Assembly (NCBI GenBank): GCA_008360975.2
Contig: CM039211.1
Location: forward strand, 22,416,943 to 22,480,942
DNA length: 64,000 bases
Source: Lichenostomus cassidix
Lineage: Eukaryota > Chordata > Aves > Passeriformes > Meliphagidae
Reading direction: 5' to 3'
The position numbers were made by a program, and so were the translations under genes. Shown piece after piece: positions 32,856 through 44,200 of this stretch (the stretch's first letter is position 1; every line of letters begins with the position of its first letter). The notes beneath the pieces are model-generated. The model was not told the origin of the DNA and made no database searches. It saw nothing but the letters and a program-made list of their open reading frames with translations.

Positions 32856-33442
32856 TGTGCTGGTTTCAGCAGGGGTAGAGTTAATTTCCTTCACAGTGGC
32901 TGTGTTTTGGATTTGTGCTGAATACAGGGTTGATAATATAGAGATGTTTTTGTTATTGCTGAGCAGGGCTTACACAGAGCCAAGGCCTTTTCGGCTGTTT
33001 GTACTTGTACTTCTGCTGGTGAGGAAGCTGGGAGTGCATGGGAGGTTGAGAGGAGGCACAGATGGGACAGGTGACCCCATCTGACCAAAGGCATATTCCA
33101 GAACATATGACATTGTGCTCAGGATGTACTAAGATGGAGGGAAGAAAGAGGGAGGGAAAAAATTATGGAGTGATGGTGTTTGTCTTCCAAAGTAAGTGTT
33201 ACACATGATGGGCCCTGCTCTCCTGGGGATGGCTGAACACCTGCCTGCCATGGGAAGCAGGGAATCAATTCCTTGTATTGCTTTGCTTGAGTGCATAGCG
33301 CTTTTTTCCCCTATTAAACTGCCTGTATCTCAACCAATGAGTTTTCTGGCTTTTACCCTTCCCTTGCACTTCCCAGTTTCTCTGGTGGGGGAGTGAGCGA
33401 GCAGTTGCCTGGGGCTTGGTGCTTGGCTGGGGCTAAACAACA
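32856..33442 (+). mobile_element. Solo LTR of an avian endogenous retrovirus
   Basis: A 587-bp element runs from TGTGCTGGTTTCAGCAGGGG to GGGCTAAACAACA. It follows, in order, the blocks of a common songbird ERV LTR that I recall: TTTGGATTTGTGCTGAATAC, GCTTACACAGAGCCAAGGCC, CTCCTGGGGATGGCTGAACA, a polyadenylation signal ATTAAA at 33313-33318, and GGGGGAGTGAGCGAGCAG. It begins TG and ends CA. Flanks are ACTTC (32851-32855) and ACTTT (33443-33447), a 5-bp target duplication with one mismatch, which fits ERVL-type integration. No gag or pol lies beside it, so it is a solo LTR left by recombination. Orientation is plus. Confidence 0.9.
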
Positions 33443-33447
33443 ACTTT

Positions 33448-36400
33448 TCGCATAAAATCTTGCCCTACTCAGAAAACCTTTCTATAGACTCAAACTTCTT
33501 TCCTTCCAGACGGGTAAAAGATATCTCTGCAACCACATATATGAGATTAGTAGCTCTTGTATTAGCAAAGTGACATTTAAAAGTATGTATCACTCTGTAG
33601 ACTCCTTTAAAAAGTTTGGATAACCAGACCATTTCTCAACAGAAAAACTACTTGTAAAAAATTATTATTCTCTGTATCTTTGCACATTCAGAATATATTC
33701 TACATTAGTGAAGTCTGATGCAAACATGGGAAATATATGGACCGTGTGGTTTCTTCACCTTGGCCAGTATTTTAGATTCTTTATCTTTTCAGAAGATCAA
33801 AACCAAGTTTAAAATGGAAAATATCTTCTTGCTTTAATTATGAAATCTCTGCTGTTACAGTTACAAAGTATGACCTGAGTGTTCTTTCTCAGAATAATTT
33901 TACTAATGTTGAAGCTGGTCTAAATAAAACTAGCTCTTCCATCTCACAGAAGCCTATCCTCTGGAGAAGAAAGCCCCTCCTGGTAGGAATCCATTTTCCC
34001 CTTTGTGATCATTACTGCAGAATGATCAAGGCACTTAGGTAAGAGATCTTCCTGCACTGTCTCAGGAAACAGCAGTGCAAGTGACAGTGTTGAGAGCAAC
34101 AAATCGTCAGATTGTTACACGCTATTTGGCAATGAAAATTCTTTTCAAGGACAGAATTCCAGTATTCAGCAAGCCACGTTCTCTGAAGGGTGGAGAGGCA
34201 GCTTCTACCTGGACCTCCATGTACCTCATTTCTAGACGCTTGATTCCCACTCTGGAATTCAAGGACATGGATTACAGGGTTTAGCAGCCCAGTGTGTGGA
34301 GCTTCAGCTAGTGAGAAGTGTGAACAGAGGACAGGGACACAATCACAACACTTAACCAAAGGTTCTATTCAGAACTCTCTCCAGATGGGATAAGAGCATA
34401 AATATTTTCTTTTAAATACCATCAGCCATTGTGTTTGGTTCTTAAATGTAAGGTATATATATATGGGTGTTCTTCACATAAACAAAGTGGGGAAGAAAAA
34501 GTGAACTCCATCTCAGAGAACAGGTCTTAAAAATTGAGCTGTATTGTAGCTGAGGGAAGAAACAGCAAATTTCCTCCCCTTACAATTGTCTACTCATGAA
34601 GTTTGAGATGATACATTGGGTCACTCAGCATGCAAGTACACAAGACACATGGGTCCAGCCAAAAATCAGTCACTCTCATCAGAATAGGAACAGGAATATT
34701 GCCCCCTAAGGGGGGCAGAGAAGCTCTTAACAGACACCTCTCCAAGAGCAGCATACATACACTCACCAAAGCCAGCAAATTCTACTGCTTTCCCCATTAG
34801 AGGAGACACAGGAGCCAGCTGGCCATCTCCAGACTTTCTCATGATCAGGCTTCTATGTCTGCTTCAGTGCAGCAGCAGAATTTGAATGCTCAGGGAAGCA
34901 CACAGCACTTTGAACCCCAGATCCTAAAGCTAGTTTCAGAATTGCCCTGAAGTGTTGAGGCTTGATGGTATTTACTAGAAATTTCTGGCAATCTCTGGGC
35001 ATTTAATCTGGCATTCAAAGATTGCTCATATTTTAAAACGTGCCAACCTGCAGTCACTGTTATTCTTGCACGTTAAATTCAGCATTTCATGGCTCCTGTT
35101 AGGTATGTAGGAGAAGCAGGATTCACTACAGGCCAATGCCATCATATTAATTTGTCATTCAGCTAATATACATTTGTTGGTTTTGATGAGGTTTTGCCCA
35201 GCTGCCCTTCCCATCACATGCTACAGGATTGACAGGACTGTTATTCCAAGAAGTGAAGCTGCTATGTGGCTGCTAGTTTAAAATTATTTTAAGTTTCTGT
35301 ATGTACTCTTTACTAACTCTGACGAGCCACTTCAGCTTTGGCAATTTCTTTTTCAGCTGCACCATGATTTTTATGATTTGTGCTTTATGGGCATGTTTGC
35401 ATAACAGAAAAAGAAAAGAGTTCTTTATATTTGACACAAATATCCACAATTCTATTTACAATGTGAAATATGACATTAATGAAAAAAAACCATATTATAA
35501 AAGATTTCTCTATATTTATTCACACAAATAAATCTATAAACCCATCTCTGCTTTCTCAAGCAAGCAGCTGTTAATCAGTGCTTTCATTTCATGCCCTTTT
35601 CATGTTCCCTTCTGTGCATGAAGGAATTAGAACAGAAGGTTTTGCATATGTCCTTATGAGGCTGTAAATTTAATGTTAAACAAGAAAAATCACAGAGTGC
35701 ATTCATGCCTTTGAGGTCTGGCAGCTAAGACTTGAAGGTGAACACTGTCCTTTCTGCTTTTGTGCTGATGAATAACTATCTACCCAATGCAGAAAAATAC
35801 CGAAAGGGTGACACAAGAATGTCTCTGCTCAGACCACTTTGTGCTGTCCTGTGGGGCTGGATCTCCCCAACAAATGCAGAAAAAGATTGAAAGTTTTCAA
35901 TGTACTGGGTGGCTTAGTCTAGCAGTAGGATTACGGAATAAAGAAGAGAATAATAATGGCACCTGCTATGAAATTATTTGTTTATCTATTTTCCTTCTAT
36001 TGGCAACCACAAAACCATTTTCAGTTTCTAATTTCATCAGGGATAAAAAAGAATTCCTGAGCCTAATTTGATGTGAACCTAAATTCCATAATTACTCTGT
36101 GAGAAGTAAACTACTCACAGTTTTACTCCTTCTAGTCCTGTTCAAATGGGTCAAGTATAATGCTTTAATTTCTATAGGCAAGTGTTTGCACAGATCAAAT
36201 GTATATGCCAGCTAATGTTTGCTCATGTCTTTCTAAAAAAGTATCTCTTTGCATATGTAAACATACATTTTGTAGACATAGTCCATAGGCTTGCTTTTGA
36301 AAACTGTCCTAGAAGACAGTGGCAGAGGTAATTGCAGATTGTAAGCAAGAATGGTGAATCTGCAGCAAGTGAAATACAGAAGACATTAATGAAAAGACAT

Positions 36401-39400
36401 ACAATGATAGGTGTCATTTTCTAATGAAATGTAGCGATTTACATTTGCAGAAGGGTGTCTGCTGTATGGTAGGCACAAATTCTGCCAATGTATCTATATC
36501 TGCCTGGGTGCTCATGTAGTATCAGGGCTGCAAGCAGGCTGGGAAGCTGGGTGCTAAAGCACTGGAAGTGTTTGCACAGTCTCACACTGGAGGTAAGAAT
36601 GTCATTTCTGTTTATTATCATGGAAAGTGTGAACTTGCATGAAAATGCCCCCTAGTATGCTAGTAAAAATTTCTTTGTAAGCAACTGAAAGCCATTTGAG
36701 TGGATCAGTATTGCTTACTGATTTCTGATCAGTAATATGAAAGTAACTCATGGCAGCAGAGCTAGAAATGAAAACAAGACAGCAGTTGCTGTGAAGTAAT
36801 ACTAGAACTACAGAGATTAACTATGTAAGGTGGAAAAAATGGTATTGAGGGATAAAAAAGCTGCAATTCCCAAATCGATGTGACTGCAGATGTTTAAAAA
36901 ATATAAATCTGAGGCAAGGGATTGAAAAATGTAGTTTAAAGAAGGAAAGGTGGTGTTTTGGCCAAAAATACAATATGTGTACAAAAAAAATTGTCTCAAT
37001 GAGAGTGTCACCATCACTGAATTTCTTAAAATGCAAGAATATCAATAATTAAATGCCAGTGATAAGTTCTGGGAACAGATTTTATCTATGTAGAATACAA
37101 ATACCATTTAGCCTAACTCCTGAGCAGTGGAAAGTGTCTTACTGGTGTAAAGTACTTGGTCTTTTAAGAATAGTCCTACTAATGAAAAGATCTTGTCATT
37201 TTTACAAGTTTGGTGTGGGTCCTCAGCATATGCTGGAGATGGCTGGCAGGTCCTTCCTCTCAGCTGCGGAAAGCAGATAAGGCCTCTGAGCACCAGGACT
37301 TCCCCTCTTTTTTGTAACCAGTGAGGAGAAGGCAGTGCCCAGACCCCAAGTTTAGGAGAGCATCCTGTCCCTGGTGAGAGTTAATCAGAGATTTGGTATA
37401 TGGACAGTGCTCAGGATTTGGCAGTAGACACGGGGACAATCTATTCCCTTTGCTAGGGGATGTGTTCACCCTGACTTTAAATGCTGTGGATGGCAGAAGC
37501 CTGGTGACTGGAGTGGCTGGATCAGTCCATGTGGAGCAGGAAAGCAGCTCTGCTGCTCATAGGAGTCTTTTCCTGTGTATCTCCAGTATGCAGCAGGCTG
37601 ACAGGGTGTGCAGACCTGTCTGATCTCAGCTGTGCCCTGTAGCAGTTTTGGCAGTGATGGCTATGAGATGATAAGTTGGATTCCTCTTCCAAGGTTTCTT
37701 ATTTGAAACACTAGTTATAAATCTAAGTTGATACCTCATCCACCTTCTAATCTCTTTGTGTTTAGAGATAAGACTTACAGAGACAGTAATTTATAAAGGT
37801 CCATATTTTAGGGGGACAAAAATCCCATTATGAATTTTGAATAATCCTCTTTCTAATATTTCATTTACTTGCTCTAACTTTTTTGATAAGAGAAAGAAGA
37901 CAAAGGTCTTCTTCTTTTTGTTCCTGTTGCATTTTATTTTTAGGCCCTTTTGTTTTAAAAAAGCTATTCTTATTGTGTTTTACAGGAGAAGGCCACTCAA
38001 AAAAGTTAAGTGAGAATCCGTATAGTTTTTTCTTTCACAATTGTTTTCTCTGTCGGGCCAATGGAAATTAGCCATTTCTTAGCTGCCTTTAGAACTGAAG
38101 CATCCTTCTTGAAAAGGAATAGCTAACACAGCATTTCAGAGCAGAAGACTACTGCAGTGTCTTCAAAGTTATTAAGCATTTTTTGTTACTCTTCATCCTA
38201 TTACTTTTACATGCATCTTTATCTGTGACAGCATACTAAAGCTGTTCACTGAGCTACCTGCAGTGATATGTAATATTCCTACTTCAGGTGACTTTGTAAA
38301 AGAACATTTAAGATCCCTCATTTACTGCAACACTAAAGTAGTAGTTTCCTAAGTTCCCTGGGTTTATGTAATTTGTTTGAAACCAAGCTTATCTCCAAAG
38401 TCCAAGCAAACACAGAATTAGTAATTATGAGCTCACTCTTAACATCCTATATCCTGTTAAGGCATGAGCAAAGATTAACCCAGTTTAGTTTTCAGGAGGC
38501 TTATGAATGTTCAAGTTTTTTTAAATGTGCTTGTCACAGAGCAGTGCAATCCGGAGGATAGATTTGATTCTGTTGTATCTGTGAAGAATATGATTCAGGC
38601 ACTCTGCAAATTTTGTTGAACTCTTGGAGGTGGTGTGACAGATCCTTTGGAACTTCTTGACTGATATATTTTGCCAAACTGACAATTATATCAGAGGCTT
38701 AGGAATTCTGAAAACTTAGCCAATTATTATTGTGCTAGCAGATTTGTTGCCCTTTCCTATTTCTAGTACAAGATTTTATTTTTCAATACAAGGCAGAAGA
38801 AAATTATTCCAGGCCTAAAGAAAATAGTATCACAGTGCCAGTGCAAGTTCAGGGGATTCACCTGGGTGTAAAAACTTTTTCTAAAATACTGTCAATAAAA
38901 TACATTAAAAATAGATTACTGGAATGATACTAATTCAGAAAGAAAGAAAATATATGAAAACGGACATTTAATAATGAAATCAGATGCCCTGGAAAACTGG
39001 AGAGCCCTTTCTCAGTAACAATATAACTGTGCACACAAATAAGACATGCTAGATGAGAAGAACTTTCAAGGAGAAATTTGAAGAACTGTGCACAATATTA
39101 CTGAGTTTGTTCAGCTGCTGCAGTACTCTTGTATTTCTGTGTAAAGAGATTGAATAAATATATTTATTGCATGAACATGTTCACAAATGAAACAGGCAAG
39201 GAGATTCAAAGCATAAGACTGTGTCTGCTTCATACAGAAAGCAAATCCTTAGTTGAGGTTTGTATAGCTGGCTGACACAATATAGCCTTCTAGGAATCTC
39301 TGGGTATAGAATTACATGGTAACAATTTTGTATAATTCTAGAAACTTCCTAAGCTAAAGTCACCCCTTTACATCTATTTCACTAAAGAGAATCCTGCTTT

Positions 39401-40160
39401 TTTTGACTAACTGAAAGAATATGAAGGAATGAGATTAAATCACTGATTAATTTTTTAAGATGAAAAACAACAGACATTTAACTCTAAATAAGTAGTTACT
39501 AATAATGCATAAACCTTAATTACCTGCTTGCATTTTTTTCTTCATGGCTCCTTCATGTAGGAATAATATTTATTGCAATACTTTTTCCAGTCAATCATGG
39601 ATGTAAAGATTCATGTTTTGCAATAATCTAAGTAAAATTATTCTTCTTTGGCAGGATTTCTTTATCAGCATTTTTATAACTTAATAAAAAATCCTTTTGT
39701 ATTTGTTCTGGAGTATCTAGCTACTTATATAATAGAGAATCTTTGCCTGCTGATTACAGATTGAAATTTTACCTAATACACTGGAAGAGTTAATCATCTA
39801 ACTGTAAAATAGAGAAGCAACACCTGAACCTGATATAGCCAGCAGGCAAGTGCCATGTGAGGGATGATAACACTTCAGGGAAGTAAGATGCAGTACCCAA
39901 GATAGCTCCCACATCCAGACTGTTTCCTGGGGCACAGAATTTTCACTCCCTGCAAAAATGGAGAGGAGATGGAAAAAGGAAGAACAGGATGGAGCACTGC
40001 CTATGCAATGTTTCACCTGCTCAGCACATGCACAAGTTGCAGAACAAATAGGGTCAATATCTTCTTCTGCTTGATGAGTTTTAATATACATCTCCTAGAG
40101 CTGTGCTTTAGCCACTAACCTAAAGGGTTTTCTGAAATAAAACTCTTAATAGAATGAACT
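33448..40160. other. Upstream intergenic DNA, nothing recognised
   Basis: This is AT-rich DNA with no gene or RNA I can support. A short TA run lies at about 34455-34464. The stretch near 37200-37630 is somewhat richer in GC and has open frames of 60-76 codons on both strands, but no protein family is recognisable. Confidence 0.6.
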
Positions 40161-40164
40161 TTAA

Positions 40165-40250
40165 ACACTCATTAGTACAGGGACTGGAATCCAGGTTTCC
40201 ATGTCCCAAATGACTTCCTCAGCCATTAGTCTGAAGAGCTTTGCAATGGC
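40165..40250 (-). mobile_element. Possible relic of an ancient tRNA-derived SINE
   Basis: Read on the minus strand, the stretch gives TAATGGCTGAGGAAGT, then GGGACATGGAAACC, then TGGATTCCAGTCCC. The first part resembles a polymerase III A box and the last resembles a B box (GGTTCNANTCC), at about the right spacing. Amniote genomes hold old tRNA-derived SINEs with this wording. The copy is decayed and short, so I keep the confidence low. Confidence 0.3.
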
Positions 40251-40899
40251 AATTTAATTATTCTATTCAACAGTTAGAGTAATTGAAAAAACCTTACCCT
40301 ATATTCTGGCAATTAGAGATCCTGCTCAGAAGGATTTAAAGTTTTATCACACAGAAGAGATCTACAGCATGTCTCTCACATGCTAGGGGACACTTCTAGC
40401 TCCTAAGATTATTAAATAAGTGAGTATGTGGGAACAGGTAGCAACACCTCTGTTTTAAAAAGAGCAGTAAGGGAAGCAGTGAAGTTTTATAGCAAGTTGC
40501 AAAAATGGCCAGCAAAGCTGGATGTGATGGTGAGACAGAGGTAGAAAAAAATACTTAAAATCAGTTCTGGGCATATATAGGCATGACCTGGATGCTTAGC
40601 TGTTCATTACATTTAAGATTTTAGTCCTGGGATTCCCAAAATCAAATGACATGAGACTTTGTCTGATAGAAAGGAAAGCACCTATATAATCAGATGTGAT
40701 GAAGACCTCTAAGTCTTGAGTCCTGATGTCCCATCTTTCACCAAGTACCCCATAAAGAAGAGAAAAAGATGGACATTTTGAATACCTATCCTATATTGTT
40801 TTTGCAGTATAAGAGAATATGGTAAAAACAAATAAAAGCAGAAATATCTGCCAGTATTTATAAATGCATTTCAAGATGAAGTAGCTGAATTGCTACCTG

Positions 40900-41240
40900 C
40901 AGAATACATAATTTCATGCTAAAGACTGCATTGATACCAGACAAGATGGCAAATGGCTAATACAGTGTGAAGGTTCCTGGGAAGATAAGTCATGTTGCAG
41001 ACCAGTAAATCTGATGTCAGGAGTGCAAAAATTAGTAAGAACAATATTAAAAGACATCAGTAATACATACTTGGATTGATATGAGTTTGGGAAAGAATAA
41101 AATCTTTTTTTCTTCACCTTCAGCAGAGGTTCTATGTAAAAATTCAGTGGATTTCCTTGATGAAGTCAACAATGGTGTTAACAAGGGAGAACCATTTAAT
41201 ACACTTGGATTTTCGAAAGGCATTGTAGAGGACCCTGAAA
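40900..41240 (+). mobile_element. Ancient CR1/L3-type LINE relic, reverse-transcriptase region
   Basis: Translated blocks match the RT domain of ancient L3/CR1 LINEs. RPVNLMSGVQKLVRTILKDI starts at 40999; family members read RPVSLTSVxGKxMExIIxxxI. FLDEVNNGVNKGEPFNT then LGFSKGI starts at 41153; family members read VDKGEPVDVVYLDFSKAFD. The two blocks lie in different frames and the catalytic-motif region that should follow is lost, so the copy is dead. The left edge is approximate; 40.6-40.9 kb may be more of the same element too decayed to read. It is clearly older than the CR1 copies at 12.5, 54.2 and 55.4 kb. Confidence 0.75.
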
Positions 41241-41249
41241 TAAAATTAT

Positions 41250-44200
41250 GTCTCCAGTAAATAATCATTACAATTATTACCCAATCATAAAATTATTATT
41301 TAATATTAAAATGGACTTTTGTTTAGCAAGAGCACAACACTAAACCATTTAGTGAAGCCAAATAACAAGTCATTTCATCAAAGCATTTCAAACCCACTGA
41401 TTTTAACAATTCAGGGTTTTTTTCACCTCTGTATGTACACTTTCAAATCTTCTCTGTAAGTACTAAGAGAATGCATAGCACCCCAGACAATCTTACTGCT
41501 GTTCCATCAAGACTTTACTGTAAATAATAAAAGGAAGGAAAATGGTGGCTGAATGTGAAAAAATTTGCAGCAAAATTCAGCATGTTTTTATTTTGCCTGT
41601 TAGGGTGTGAGTCATGTGGCAGGATTATCCCCTGCTAAGATGGCTAGGTGAATAGTCAGTGGGCAAAGAGGAAGATTGCTCCAGCAAAACACCCATGCAA
41701 CTAATTATGGAAAAAGCTTTTTGTTTCTTGGATTTTAGAGGAAGAATTTTCACATGACTGAGTTAGCTGGATAATGGAGCAATTTGATTTTAAAGTGAAA
41801 CAAAAATAGCTTTTTATGAAAAGTGAAAGTTTCATCAAGGATGATACACAAGGGTTTCTCCTCCTCTTTAGTGCACTGTATTTTTACTTCCTTTTCCTGC
41901 AGTCCTGCATGCCTATAATAGTAGACTGAGTTTTACACCTAACTATATGTAGTTGCAGAGTGATTTAATTTAAAAAATCCAAGGTGATGGCAGTGGGAGG
42001 AAATAGGGTCCTTGAATCCCTTTTTAACTGACAGCTGGTCAATTAATTTTCATGCAACATTTTTCTTCACCATTTCAAAAGGAATCCTGTGCTTAATATT
42101 TGTTTGTCATGGGGAGAAAAAAAAGTTTCAAATTTAAGGATTTAAATACTCTTCCATTGCACTCTATCTCTCTTCTTCATTGAAATGAATTTAGGAAGCA
42201 GTTTTACCTGACAATATTGATTTCAGTTATATGAAGGGGAAAGATATAGACAGATTATTGAAAGAGAAAGAACAGTGTTGAGAAATGCTGATCTTACAAA
42301 AAGAGAAGCACCTTTTTAGAAAAGATATTCAGTGAATGAAAGAAGTCAAATCCTTTTTGTATATTAATTTCTCCTTTGAATTCTCTGTCTTTCATCTAAC
42401 AGGAGTAGCATTAGCAATCTACATAAAAATAGTTTTGCTTATCTCATAGCCTAAAAAATGTAAGAAAAGTAAAGGAGAACTGTAGAAACTGAACTTCAAC
42501 ATTTGCAGCTGGACTATATATAGCCAGTCTATAAATACATAGGACATTGTTTTGTACTCTCTTTGTTTTATTGTACTTCCTCACATGGCTAAGCCAAAGA
42601 AAAAAAAAAAGAAAAGAAAAATATCTATTTTATACTTACTATACTGTTTTTGCATCATGCAGTATTGTGAAAAAGGTGTCTTTCTACTTCAAAACTGCTT
42701 CCCACAATATTTGTACTTTGCAGATGAGCTACAAGGGCTTTGATTTTAACTTGGGGGAAAGGGATTGAAAAATACTGAAGCACCAGAGAATTTAATAATT
42801 CTTACAGCTCTCCTTCATAAATTAAAGTGGGACCTGCATATTACAGTATGGTGGGGGGGTTTAATCCCATAATATGTATATGCATACCTTATGTTCATTT
42901 GCTTAATGCATCAGTATGCTTCCTTATAAGCGCTTTTCTAAAGAACCTGATTTTTCTATATCTCCTGAAGCAATTAATTTTTTTCCAGAAATGAGTGTAA
43001 AATATGGTTCTATTAATTCTTGACAGATAGACATGCCACTTTAAATAGGAGTTTATCTTCAGAAGTTGCTGAAAATCCAGTCTCAAGTATCAAAACTTGA
43101 AAATACACAAAATCACCAAAACCAGTGGTTCCAAAGTCACTGCAGGCCTGTGATAGTCTTGGACTTTTACCTGTTCCGTGTTACTGCTGCTGATTCTAGA
43201 AGTACCAATCCCTGCATAAAATCACTATCAGAGTTGTGTTGGAGCCTACTTTTTAATTTTCTATATTCTGAAGCATGTAAAACAAATTCCTCACTTGAAA
43301 AGCAAATATTCAGTAGGATCAAGTTGCCATAAGAGTAAGTAAAAGGATATTAATTTCAACAGATGCTGAATCAAACCTCTATGTAAAGTGATATCAGCTG
43401 CTCCACTCTCTCTGTCACGTTTAGCATGTGACATCATGGAGTGACTCTGGTGTCACAGTTCTAACTATTGCAAAAACCTTGCTTTCATGTAGGGAATCAG
43501 CCTTAAACACCTAGGTTTCCTGGGAACATACTGTTTCCCAAACAGGATCCACAAGGGCTAGCCAATAGGTAAACAAAAGTTTAAAAAAAAGCCAATATAT
43601 ATGTCCTGTTTCCCAGGTTACTAAGCAGAGTAAACATCTCTCTTCAGTTCAGAACGTGAAAACTCTCCTGAACATGTCAGCATAGAAGACAGCCAGAAAC
43701 TGAAAAAGCATCTTACCTCCTGCATTGTAGTCCTGGAATTACAAATTTATCTCCTGCCTTTCAGAAACCCTCCCAGAATAACATTTTACTCTCTCTCTCC
43801 TGCCAAAACATTGAATAAAGTCTTTAAGTAAAAATCGGGCAAAGAGCATGACTGTACAGCCTATTCAATATTCAATAGGACAGGGATTCCTGCTGTCCAA
43901 GACTCTGATATTTCTCCTGTACCAGTCCAGAGCATCACTTCCATCTCCTCTTCCAGCTGTGCTTGGAAGACAGCAATATCTGTGGTTATTAAATTTAATG
44001 AAAACTGCAGTTCTCTGGACTTTGCACAACATGTGCTGCACAAAGCCTACCAGACCACTGCCACAAAGAGGTTGATATGGTAACATCTAATTTCTGTGTT
44101 GAAGTGAGATTATGTGTTAACTGTACAAGGAAGATAAGAGAGTGTTTCCTGGTGCAGGAAACCTTTAGAGGAAGAAGCTAAAGTAATTGTGGATTAGGTC

